DNA of 10,578 nucleotides from NCBI GenBank assembly GCA_947461015.1, contig CANHIR010000054.1, positions 1-10,578 of the forward strand, read 5' to 3'. The position numbers were made by a program, and so were the translations under genes. Positions 1-6,703 of this stretch are shown here, piece after piece (the stretch's first letter is position 1; each line of letters opens with the position of its first letter). The notes beneath the pieces were generated by a model that did no database searches, was not told the DNA's origin, and was given only the letters and a program-made list of their open reading frames with translations. The stretch is from Bacteroidota bacterium. Lineage in GTDB: Bacteria > Bacteroidota > Bacteroidia > Chitinophagales > Chitinophagaceae.

Positions 1-1329
1 GTTTTAGTAGATATGACCTTGAATCCAGCCAACCCAGGATTTGGCATTCAATTTCAACGCATAGACCTACCTAATAAACCCATCATAAAGGCCGATTGTG
101 ATTTAGTAACTGATACGAGTAGAGGAACAACCCTACAAATAGGGGATGCTAAAGTGAGTACGGTGGAGCATATTTTGGCGGCATTGGTTGGAATGGGCGT
201 TGACAATGTATTGATAGAATTAAATGGCCCGGAAATTCCTATCATGGACGGAAGCTCTGCTCCCTTTATTGAGTTAATAGAAAAAATTGGCGTACTAGAA
301 CAAGATGCTGCAAAAGCATGGTATAGCATTGATGAAAATATTTTCCATTACGACGAAGGCAAAAGAGTGGAGATGGTAGCACTGCCCTCTTTAGATTATC
401 AAATTACAACCCTTATCGATTTTAATAGTCCAGTCTTAGGGACCCAACACGCTGCTTTAAAAACCATCAAAGATTTTAAAGCGGAAATTTCTCCTTGTCG
501 TACATTTTGTTTTTTACATGAATTAGAAGCTTTATTAGATCACGATCTTATTAAAGGTGGTGACATTAATAACGCCATTGTTGTTGTAGACAAACCTGTT
601 ACCGACGAAGAAATGGGACGCCTTGCAAAAGTATTTAAGCGCGAAAAAATAGAAGTAAAGAGTGAAGGATACTTAAACAATTTAGAATTAAGATTTCCAA
701 ATGAACCTGCTAGACATAAACTATTAGATGTTGTAGGCGATTTAGCATTAATTGGTTACCCTATTAAAGCAAGAATTATTGCCAACCGTCCAGGTCATAG
801 CAGCAATGTTGAGTTTGCGAAAAAAATAAAACAGTACATCAAAAAAAACAAGCACGTTAAAGATGTACCTGTATATGATCCTGCATTAACACCTGTTTTT
901 AATTTAGAACAAATTGAAAAGCTATTACCTCATCGCTATCCATTTTTATTTGTAGACAAGATCATTGAATTATCAGACACGGTGATTGTGGGTGTTAAAA
1001 ATGTAACTTTCAATGAATGGTTTTTTCCTGGACACTTTCCAGGAAATCCAGTAATGCCAGGTGTATTACAAATTGAAGCATTGGCTCAAACAGGTGGTAT
1101 TCTTTGTATCAATGCCATGCCAGAAGGAAACTACGATACTTATTTTTTAAAAATAGACAATTGTAAATTCAAACAAATGGTAAAGCCAGGCGATACCATG
1201 TTATTGAAAATGGAATTAACTGCTCCAATCCGTCGTGGCATTTGTGAAATGCGCGGCACTGTTTATGTAAACGGGAAAGTGGCAACCGAAGCAGACTTGG
1301 TTGCGCAGGTTGTAAAAAGAGCAGAATAA
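1..1329 (+). CDS. lpxC/fabZ: Bifunctional UDP-3-O-acyl-N-acetylglucosamine deacetylase / 3-hydroxyacyl-ACP dehydratase (LpxC-FabZ fusion), 5'-partial
   Basis: The frame is open from base 1, and the ATG at 13 is internal: the LpxC N-terminal strand with its GLHTG-type motif must lie upstream. Numbering from that ATG, residues 1-280 are LpxC, the Zn-dependent deacetylase that commits UDP-acyl-GlcNAc to lipid A. E52-H53 (VEHILAAL), H235 and D239 (RHKLLD) match the catalytic Glu and the zinc ligands, and H262 (GHSSN) matches the catalytic His. After a linker at about 281-296, residues 297-438 are FabZ, the hot-dog-fold dehydratase of fatty acid elongation, with PHRYPF at 306-311 and the active-site H341 and E354 in GHFPGNPVMPG...E. 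Fusion of the two cytosolic enzymes is typical of Bacteroidota and places the competing uses of 3-hydroxyacyl-ACP on one chain. No frameshift or missing key residue is seen. lpxA follows after 14 bp, so the genes are probably one operon; lpxD may lie upstream (inference). Confidence 0.97.
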   Translation, partial: VLVDMTLNPANPGFGIQFQRIDLPNKPIIKADCDLVTDTSRGTTLQIGDAKVSTVEHILAALVGMGVDNVLIELNGPEIPIMDGSSAPFIELIEKIGVLEQDAAKAWYSIDENIFHYDEGKRVEMVALPSLDYQITTLIDFNSPVLGTQHAALKTIKDFKAEISPCRTFCFLHELEALLDHDLIKGGDINNAIVVVDKPVTDEEMGRLAKVFKREKIEVKSEGYLNNLELRFPNEPARHKLLDVVGDLALIGYPIKARIIANRPGHSSNVEFAKKIKQYIKKNKHVKDVPVYDPALTPVFNLEQIEKLLPHRYPFLFVDKIIELSDTVIVGVKNVTFNEWFFPGHFPGNPVMPGVLQIEALAQTGGILCINAMPEGNYDTYFLKIDNCKFKQMVKPGDTMLLKMELTAPIRRGICEMRGTVYVNGKVATEADLVAQVVKRAE

Positions 1330-1343
1330 AAATTATAGAAATT

Positions 1344-2141
1344 ATGACGCATCCATTTACTTACATCGATCCAAATGCAAAAATTGCACCCAATGTAAAA
1401 ATTGATCCATTCACGGTAATTCATGGTGATGTAGTCATTGGCGAAGGCACTTGGATTGGTAGTAATGTGACCATTATGAATGGTACTAAAGTTGGAAAAA
1501 ATTGTCGCATCTTCCCTGGCGCTGTTATTGGCGCTGATCCGCAGGATTTGAAATTTAATGGAGAAAAAACTTCAGTTGAAATTGGGGATGGCACTACCAT
1601 TAGAGAGTTTGTTACCATAAACCGTGGTACATCTGATAGATGGATCACTAAAGTAGGAAACAATTGTTTAATAATGGCTTATAGCCACATTGCACACGAC
1701 TGTATTATTGGAAACAATTGTATCCTAAGTAATAGTGTTCAAATTGCAGGTCACGTAACATTAGGTGATTATTCTTGGATTGCTGGGGTGAGTGCGGTGC
1801 ACCAATTTGTAAACATAGGCCAACATGCCTATATTGCTGGAGGTAGCTTGGTAAGTAAGGATGTTCCTCCCTATATTAAAGCGGTGCGTAATCCATTAAG
1901 TTATGGTGGCGTGAATAGTGTTGGATTAAAAAGAAGAGGATTTGATTTAGAAAAAATAAATCACATACTAGATATTTACCGTTATATATTTAACAAAGGA
2001 ATGAATACCACTCAGGCATTGGAATTTATTGAAGAAGAATTGCCTGCAACGGATGAACGTGATGAAATTGTTACTTTTATTAGAGAAAGTGGAAGAGGTA
2101 TTATAAAACGTTTTGGTAAAGGTGTTGTAGAAGAAGATTAA
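1344..2141 (+). CDS. lpxA: Acyl-ACP:UDP-N-acetylglucosamine O-acyltransferase LpxA
   Basis: First enzyme of lipid A synthesis; it moves a 3-hydroxyacyl chain from ACP to the 3-OH of UDP-GlcNAc in the cytosol and works as a trimer. The 265 residues match the usual length (E. coli 262). Residues about 7-185 show left-handed beta-helix hexapeptide repeats. The catalytic base is H118 in HIAHD (115-119), with H137 and H153 (AVHQF) at the positions of E. coli H144 and H160. DPQDLKF (65-71) and GLKRRGF (194-200) are family signatures, the latter opening the helical C-terminal domain. By my alignment from H153, G166 sits at the acyl-chain ruler position (E. coli Gly173), which fits a long acyl donor rather than C10 (inference). 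The start is the only ATG near the end of lpxC/fabZ; no clear Shine-Dalgarno sequence is present. An ABC ATPase gene follows after 2 bp. Confidence 0.97.
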   Translation: MTHPFTYIDPNAKIAPNVKIDPFTVIHGDVVIGEGTWIGSNVTIMNGTKVGKNCRIFPGAVIGADPQDLKFNGEKTSVEIGDGTTIREFVTINRGTSDRWITKVGNNCLIMAYSHIAHDCIIGNNCILSNSVQIAGHVTLGDYSWIAGVSAVHQFVNIGQHAYIAGGSLVSKDVPPYIKAVRNPLSYGGVNSVGLKRRGFDLEKINHILDIYRYIFNKGMNTTQALEFIEEELPATDERDEIVTFIRESGRGIIKRFGKGVVEED

Positions 2142-2143
2142 TT

Positions 2144-2770
2144 ATGATAACCATTCGCCTACAAAAAGCAGGTAAAAGATTCAATAAGGATTGGATATTC
2201 AAGGACCTTGATTACACCTTTACAATGGGTGAGCATTATGCTTTAATTGGCAACAATGGATCTGGGAAAAGTACATTACTACAAATTATTTCGGGTTACG
2301 CAACTTTATCTAAAGGAACAATTGATTGGGGTGTTTACGACAGTAATAATATATTTCAACAAATTAGTTTAGCAGCCCCTTATTTAGAATTAGTTGAAGA
2401 ATTCACCACCATTGAACAATGTGCATTTCATGAAAAATTCAAACCACTTAGAAAGGACCTAAGTGTAGAACAGATGATTGAAATGATTGGATTAAAATCT
2501 GCCAGCAACAAGCAAATTAGGTATTTTAGTAGTGGTATGAAGCAAAGATTAAAATTAGCCCTGGCTATTTTTTCCGATAGCCCTATATTGCTGCTAGATG
2601 AGCCTTGTAGCAATCTAGACAAAGAAGGCTATGCATTGTATCATGAATTAATTCAAAAATATGCTATGCATAAATTAATCATCGTGGGAAGTAATGACAC
2701 ACAAGAATATGACTTTTGTTCAAAGCATATAAACTTAATGGATTACAAAGTAGTTGAAAATAACAATTAA
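2144..2770 (+). CDS. Small ABC-type ATPase, lone nucleotide-binding subunit in the lipid A operon
   Basis: A 208-residue ABC ATP-binding domain with no membrane segment. Visible motifs: Walker A GNNGSGKST (36-44), Q-loop around Q72-Q73, signature FSSGMKQR (128-135), Walker B ILLLDEP (148-154) with catalytic E153, and D-loop SNLD (156-159). Where most family members have the switch (H-loop) histidine there is N184, in the sequence GSNDTQEYD. The start lies 2 bp after the lpxA stop, so it is probably translated by coupling. No permease is next to it: the following gene is convergent, and upstream are lpxA and lpxC/fabZ. It may energise an export step for lipid or envelope material with a permease encoded elsewhere, or have a non-transport role; the operon suggests an envelope link, but the substrate cannot be read from the sequence. 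Its overall shape resembles CcmA-like short ATPases, but I cannot name an orthologue. Confidence 0.88.
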   Translation: MITIRLQKAGKRFNKDWIFKDLDYTFTMGEHYALIGNNGSGKSTLLQIISGYATLSKGTIDWGVYDSNNIFQQISLAAPYLELVEEFTTIEQCAFHEKFKPLRKDLSVEQMIEMIGLKSASNKQIRYFSSGMKQRLKLALAIFSDSPILLLDEPCSNLDKEGYALYHELIQKYAMHKLIIVGSNDTQEYDFCSKHINLMDYKVVENNN

Positions 2771-2785
2771 GATTACGGTAATTTT
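2769..2785. terminator. Weak AT-rich hairpin between convergent genes
   Basis: Between the ABC ATPase stop and the alanine dehydrogenase stop there are only 21 bp. A short stem AAGATTA / TAATTTT with a CGG loop can form (seven pairs, one of them G-U) and runs into a T-tract on the plus strand. It is AT-rich and overlaps the last codon of the upstream gene, so it would be a weak terminator at best. No stronger candidate exists in the gap. Confidence 0.25.
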
Positions 2786-2791
2786 TATGCG

Positions 2792-4006
2792 CTAACTTCT
2801 GCTTGCTATTAATAAATTCAAATCGGTATACTTTAAATAAAATTTTTCACTGATGTAAAAATCAGTCAAAGCTCCTTTGTATAAATAAATGCCTTCTCTT
2901 AAATGTGCTTGTTGCCATATAATTTCTTCTAATCCCCCCATATCACCCACCTGAATTAACAATGGCATTAATACGTTACTAATAGCTTGGCTAGCAGTAC
3001 GTGCAAATCCACTTGGAATATTAGGCACCCCGTAATGAATTACATTGTGTTTTGTAATAACAGGATGTTCATGATTTGTAAGTTCACTGGTTTCAAAACA
3101 ACCCCCTCTGTCAATGGCAACGTCAATGATAATGCTACCAGGACGCATGGCTGCTACCATTTCTTCCGTTACCACAATGGGCGCTCTCCCTATTTCATTT
3201 CTTAAAGCACCCACCGCAACCTCACAGGATTTCAATTGCTTTGCTAAAATTTTAGGCTCTAATACACTTGTCCAAACACGTTGCCCTAAATTGTTTTGCA
3301 GTCGTTGCAAACGAGAGACATTATTATCAAATACTTTAACACTTGCCCCCAATGCCAATGCATTACGTGTAGCAAACTCACCAACAATATCCGCACCAAT
3401 AATTACTACTTTGGTTGGCGGAACACCACTAATTCCTCCCAATAAAATACCTTTGCCCTGATTAAAATTGCTTAAATATTGCCCAGCAATTAACATGACT
3501 GCGCTACCTGCAATCTCCCCCATACTTCTTAGGATGGGATAGTTTTGATTTTCGTCTTTAATATTTTCAATAGCTAATGCGGTTATTTTTTTTGCCATTA
3601 ACTTTTCTACCAATTCTTTTTTTAATGCCGATAAATGCAAAGGAGAAATAATAGTTTGATGCATTTGTAAATAAGGCAAATCTGCTTCCACTGGAGGAGC
3701 GGTCTTTACCAGAATGGGACATTTATACACCTCTTCCTTTTCAAAAACAATGCGAGCTCCTGCTTCGGCATAATCATGATCTGTATACCTACTTCCTGCT
3801 CCTGCGCCGGATTCCACCATCACTTCATGGCCATTGGCTACCAAAACACCCACTGCATCGGGTATCAATCCTATCCTATTTTCTTGAAAAGCGATTTCCT
3901 TTGGAATACCAATTAATAGTGGTTTAGCCTTATGTGGTATATCCAGCACTTCCTCCTGTGTTTCATAAGAAAATGAACTGGAAATTTGGGGTTTAAAGGA
4001 ACTCAT
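2792..4006 (-). CDS. ald: Alanine dehydrogenase-like NAD(P)-dependent oxidoreductase (AlaDH/PNT family)
   Basis: 404 residues, about 30 longer than classical alanine dehydrogenases because of an N-terminal extension (1-29). Family members reversibly deaminate L-alanine to pyruvate with NAD+. Residues 30-165 form the AlaDH/PNT N-terminal domain (GIPKE, R44 in ENRIGLIP, K101 in VKTAPP, H124 in SPLHLSA, matching the pyruvate-binding Arg, catalytic Lys and His). SMGEIAG at 161-167 leads into the NAD domain, with GGISGVPP at 190-197, the nucleotide loop at 204-209 and IDVAIDRGG (294-302) carrying catalytic D299. The loop reads GADIVG: D206 replaces the second glycine of GxGxxG, one base away from Gly (GAT versus GGT at 3389-3391). 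NAD binding may be impaired, or the base may be an error. It follows tsaE after 12 bp on the same strand, probably as one operon. The fold is certain; alanine as substrate is inferred from similarity. Confidence 0.87.
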   Translation of the reverse strand: MSSFKPQISSSFSYETQEEVLDIPHKAKPLLIGIPKEIAFQENRIGLIPDAVGVLVANGHEVMVESGAGAGSRYTDHDYAEAGARIVFEKEEVYKCPILVKTAPPVEADLPYLQMHQTIISPLHLSALKKELVEKLMAKKITALAIENIKDENQNYPILRSMGEIAGSAVMLIAGQYLSNFNQGKGILLGGISGVPPTKVVIIGADIVGEFATRNALALGASVKVFDNNVSRLQRLQNNLGQRVWTSVLEPKILAKQLKSCEVAVGALRNEIGRAPIVVTEEMVAAMRPGSIIIDVAIDRGGCFETSELTNHEHPVITKHNVIHYGVPNIPSGFARTASQAISNVLMPLLIQVGDMGGLEEIIWQQAHLREGIYLYKGALTDFYISEKFYLKYTDLNLLIASRS

Positions 4007-4018
4007 GCTAAAATGTTT

Positions 4019-4429
4019 TTATGAAGTTATAATAATCCTTCTATGTTCTGGATCTAAAATTTCAATTTCTATACGAATGTGATTTGCAGGCAACAAAGCA
4101 GGTGCTTTCTCAGGCCATTCAATAAAACTAATATCCGCTTCGTCCATGGCAGCTTCCACCCCTGTTCGCCTGGCTTCTGCTTCGTCGGCTAAACGATACC
4201 AATCCATATGGTAAACCATTTTTCCATTTGCATCATATTCATTCATAATGGAAAAAGTAGGACTTGCCACTGCATCAGTAATGCCAATCTGTTTACAAAT
4301 TCGGGCAATTAAAGTGGTTTTGCCCGCTCCCATAGGTGCATAAAAAGCCCATATAGGCTTGTTGCTATATTTATTTAAAAGTTGCTTTGCTACATCATCA
4401 ATTTGCGCTAATGTATAAGTCATTTCCAT
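4019..4429 (-). CDS. tsaE: tRNA threonylcarbamoyladenosine biosynthesis ATPase TsaE
   Basis: TsaE is the cytosolic ATPase that works with TsaB and TsaD to place threonylcarbamoyl on A37 of ANN-decoding tRNAs (t6A). The 136 residues are a typical length. Motifs: P-loop PMGAGKTT (32-39), SPTF (56-59) in the switch I region, HMDWYRL (74-80) as the HxDxYRL signature, and FIEWPE (102-107). The usual GDLGAGKTT appears here as APMGAGKTT, keeping all the phosphate-binding residues. Two start codons compete: the ATG at 4427-4429 and a second at 4421-4423 (Met3). A good promoter -7 box ends only five bases before the first, which predicts a leaderless transcript or use of Met3. The alanine dehydrogenase-like gene follows after 12 bp. 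The divergent neighbour is copA. From memory, tsaE next to an alanine dehydrogenase gene recurs in Bacteroidota; this should be checked. Confidence 0.95.
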   Translation of the reverse strand: MEMTYTLAQIDDVAKQLLNKYSNKPIWAFYAPMGAGKTTLIARICKQIGITDAVASPTFSIMNEYDANGKMVYHMDWYRLADEAEARRTGVEAAMDEADISFIEWPEKAPALLPANHIRIEIEILDPEHRRIIITS

Positions 4430-4433
4430 TTCT

Positions 4434-4463
4434 CAAAGATACAGCAAGTATCATAAAGCCAAA
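4434..4463 (-). promoter_or_regulatory. Candidate Bacteroidota sigma-A promoter for tsaE
   Basis: Read on the minus strand, TTTG (4463-4460) is followed after 18 bases by TATCTTTG (4441-4434). This matches the phylum's TTTG / TAnnTTTG promoter with a spacing slightly below the usual 19-21. Transcription would begin a few bases on, at about 4427-4430, at or next to the tsaE start codon. The match is by eye; no transcript data are available. Confidence 0.6.
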
Positions 4464-4486
4464 AAATAGAAATCTCAAAAGGGTCG

Positions 4487-4494
4487 TACCTTTG
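4487..4494 (+). promoter_or_regulatory. Candidate -7 box of the copA promoter
   Basis: TACCTTTG fits the Bacteroidota TAnnTTTG -7 box exactly and lies 41 bp before the copA start, leaving a leader of roughly 35 nt. No TTTG or TTG is found about 19-21 bp upstream, where the sequence is A-rich, so the -33 element is weak or absent. That would fit a promoter needing an activator (inference). The expected -33 region adjoins that of the divergent tsaE promoter. Confidence 0.55.
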
Positions 4495-4517
4495 TAGCGT
4501 AAAATAATTTACAAAGG
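4489..4517. repeat. Perfect 8-bp inverted repeat over the copA -7 box and leader (operator candidate)
   Basis: CCTTTGTA (4489-4496) and TACAAAGG (4510-4517) are exact reverse complements, with starts 21 bp apart, about two helical turns. The left arm overlaps the TACCTTTG -7 box and the right arm lies in the copA leader. A second, nested repeat GTAAA / TTTAC sits at 4499-4503 and 4508-4512. This arrangement would suit a dimeric repressor or metal sensor site. In an AT-rich region such a repeat can also arise by chance, and it does not match a CopY box (TACAnnTGTA) or a CueR site. Confidence 0.4.
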
Positions 4518-4535
4518 AATCCGAAAAGTAGCGTT

Positions 4536-6698
4536 ATGGAGCATGTTCAATTAAAAGTAGATGGGATGAGTTGTACCAACTGTGCACTCTCCATTCATAA
4601 ATATTTAGAAAATCAAGGCGCAGTGGCACCCAAAGTAAGTTTCATGGAGGGGGAAGTGCAATTTGATTTACCAGCCGAATTAAAAAAAGAAGTACTTGTA
4701 AAAGGCATTACGAATTTAGGGTATAAAGTACGCGGGCAGCATGAAGCAGCCCCAGCAAAAAAATGGTTGGATCATAATAAAGATCGTGCACTTTTTTGTT
4801 TGCTATTTACCCTCCCATTGGTTGCCCATATGATGCCTGGTATTCACCAAATTCCAGGCATGCATGTATTTATGAATCCTTATGTTCAACTTGGCATGAC
4901 CATCCCAGTATTTATTGTAGGTATGGGTTATTTTGGAAAGAGTGCTTGGAACAGTTTGCTTAATGGCATTCCCAATATGAATGTACTTGTTAGTATTGGT
5001 GCACTTGCCTCCTTTGGCTATAGTTTATATGGAACCATTATTGGGAAAGGAATGGAGTTTGCCTATTATGAAACAACAGCCACCATTTTAACCCTGGTAT
5101 TTTTTGGTAATTATTTAGAAGATGCTTCCATTGAATCTACCCAACGTGCCTTAAAGGACTTAGTAAAAGCACAAAAGGTAATGGCCAATATGATTGTGTT
5201 TGACGAAAACCACAAAGAGGTTTTATTTTCTGTAGAAAGTGACACCTTAAAAGTGGGTGATTTAGTATTGATTAATTCGGGGGAAACCATTCCCATGGAT
5301 TGCAAAGTTTTATGGGGTGAGGCAAATGTAAATGAGTCTATTGTTACAGGTGAGAGTGTGCCCGTGTTTAGAAAAATGAATGATGTTTTATTGGGTGGCA
5401 GTACCATTGAAAATGGAACCGTGAAAGCCTATATCACTGCTGTAGGAAATGATACTGTACTTGCGAATATATTAAAGATGGTAAAAGCTGCACAAGGCGA
5501 AAAACCTCCTGTGCAAATACTAGCAGATAAAATTTCGGCCATTTTCGTACCTCTTGTATTAAGTATTGCTTTGGCAACTTTAATTGGGAACTACTTTTTA
5601 GCACACAATGCAACGGGCGGTCCTATTGGTTTTGGGGAAAGTATGTTAAGGGCCATTGCCGTTCTTGTCATTTCATGCCCATGTGCCATGGGACTGGCAA
5701 CCCCTGCAGCCATTGCCGTAGGACTTGGCCGAGGAGCACGCAATGGAGTAATTTTTAAAAACGCAAAAAGCTTAGAAACTTTTAAGGATATTAAACAAGT
5801 GGTATTTGATAAAACAGGGACCCTAACAACCGGTCACTTTGAAATTGCGAATTTTAAAATTGTGGACATTACTAATAGTTGGAGTGAAGCAGATTTTAAA
5901 ACACTTGTTTACTCATTAGAAAGATATTCCAATCATCCAATTGCAAAATGCATAAGTGGTAAATGGAAATCCCCCAATGCAACCAATTGGGCGAAAATTG
6001 AAGAAGTTAAAGGAATGGGGATTCAAGCAAAGGATAAGGTAGGAAATGAATATTGGTCTGGCTCTTTTAAAACATTAAAGGATCAAAGTGCCGAAGATGG
6101 ACATAATGTATATATTCAAAAAAATGGCTTACTCATTGGGTGGGTGGACGTGAGCGATCAAATAAGACCTGAAGCAAAAGAGGTAATTGAAACCTTACAC
6201 AAGCAAGGTATTCATACCATTTTGCTTAGTGGCGACAGAAGAGAAAAGTGCGAAAGGGTTGGAAAAGCTTTAGGCATACAAGAAATTATAAGTGAACAAA
6301 GCCCCGAGGATAAGCTTACAAAATTAGACACACTTACATCCGTTGCACCCACTGCCATGGTGGGCGATGGTATAAATGATGCGCCTGCATTAGCCAAAGC
6401 AACTATTGGGATTTCCTTAAGTAACGCATCCCATATTGCCATTCAAAGTGCACAGGTAATTCTAATGAATCAGGGTTTGAAAAATCTGCCCATGTCACTT
6501 GGATTGGGTCGTCGCACTTATGAAACCATTAAAGAAAACCTTGGCTGGGCATTCTCTTATAATATTGTTGCTATTCCAGTTGCCGCCTTTGGTTTGTTGG
6601 GTACCTGGGGTCCCACTTATGGCGCCTTAATTATGGGATTGAGTGATGTGGTTTTAGTATTAAATTCGTTGAGATTATTTAAGAAAAAGCTAGTATAA
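4536..6698 (+). CDS. copA: Cu(+)-exporting P1B-type ATPase
   Basis: 720 residues; an inner-membrane pump that hydrolyses ATP to move Cu(I) out of the cytoplasm. One N-terminal heavy-metal-associated domain (1-68) has GMSCTNC (10-16) with the metal cysteines C13 and C16. Eight transmembrane segments are expected, roughly at 84-100, 116-135, 148-168, 178-196, 333-353, 368-390, 670-690 and 693-712. Key motifs: TGES (271-274, actuator), CPC (381-383), phosphorylated D425 in DKTGT, HP at 467-468, and GDGINDAP (610-617). TM7 has N668-X6-YN-X4-P, the P1B-1 (Cu+) signature. TM8 has M700-X2-S-D where the signature expects M-X2-S-S, so D704 replaces a Ser involved in copper binding; I recall this variant as common in Bacteroidota CopA. 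AAAGGA at 4513-4518 is too far from the ATG (17 bp) to be a good ribosome site. recQ follows after 5 bp. No copper chaperone or regulator gene is in view. Confidence 0.95.
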   Translation: MEHVQLKVDGMSCTNCALSIHKYLENQGAVAPKVSFMEGEVQFDLPAELKKEVLVKGITNLGYKVRGQHEAAPAKKWLDHNKDRALFCLLFTLPLVAHMMPGIHQIPGMHVFMNPYVQLGMTIPVFIVGMGYFGKSAWNSLLNGIPNMNVLVSIGALASFGYSLYGTIIGKGMEFAYYETTATILTLVFFGNYLEDASIESTQRALKDLVKAQKVMANMIVFDENHKEVLFSVESDTLKVGDLVLINSGETIPMDCKVLWGEANVNESIVTGESVPVFRKMNDVLLGGSTIENGTVKAYITAVGNDTVLANILKMVKAAQGEKPPVQILADKISAIFVPLVLSIALATLIGNYFLAHNATGGPIGFGESMLRAIAVLVISCPCAMGLATPAAIAVGLGRGARNGVIFKNAKSLETFKDIKQVVFDKTGTLTTGHFEIANFKIVDITNSWSEADFKTLVYSLERYSNHPIAKCISGKWKSPNATNWAKIEEVKGMGIQAKDKVGNEYWSGSFKTLKDQSAEDGHNVYIQKNGLLIGWVDVSDQIRPEAKEVIETLHKQGIHTILLSGDRREKCERVGKALGIQEIISEQSPEDKLTKLDTLTSVAPTAMVGDGINDAPALAKATIGISLSNASHIAIQSAQVILMNQGLKNLPMSLGLGRRTYETIKENLGWAFSYNIVAIPVAAFGLLGTWGPTYGALIMGLSDVVLVLNSLRLFKKKLV

Positions 6699-6703
6699 AT
6701 TTT

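Noticed and set aside
13..15. ATG at 13 as the true lpxC start
   Set aside because: The frame is open through base 1 and the conserved N-terminal segment of LpxC is missing, so this ATG is internal to a gene cut by the window edge.
54..329. A 91-codon minus-strand frame opposite lpxC
   Set aside because: Antisense to conserved LpxC motifs and without recognisable domains; a shadow.
3114..3461. A 115-codon plus-strand frame opposite the alanine dehydrogenase gene
   Set aside because: It lies fully antisense to conserved NAD-domain coding sequence, with no family resemblance or promoter of its own; a shadow.
4512..4519. Minus-strand TTCCTTTG resembling a -7 box inside the copA leader
   Set aside because: It departs from TAnnTTTG at the second base and has no TTG at suitable spacing; it is better explained as one arm of the inverted repeat.
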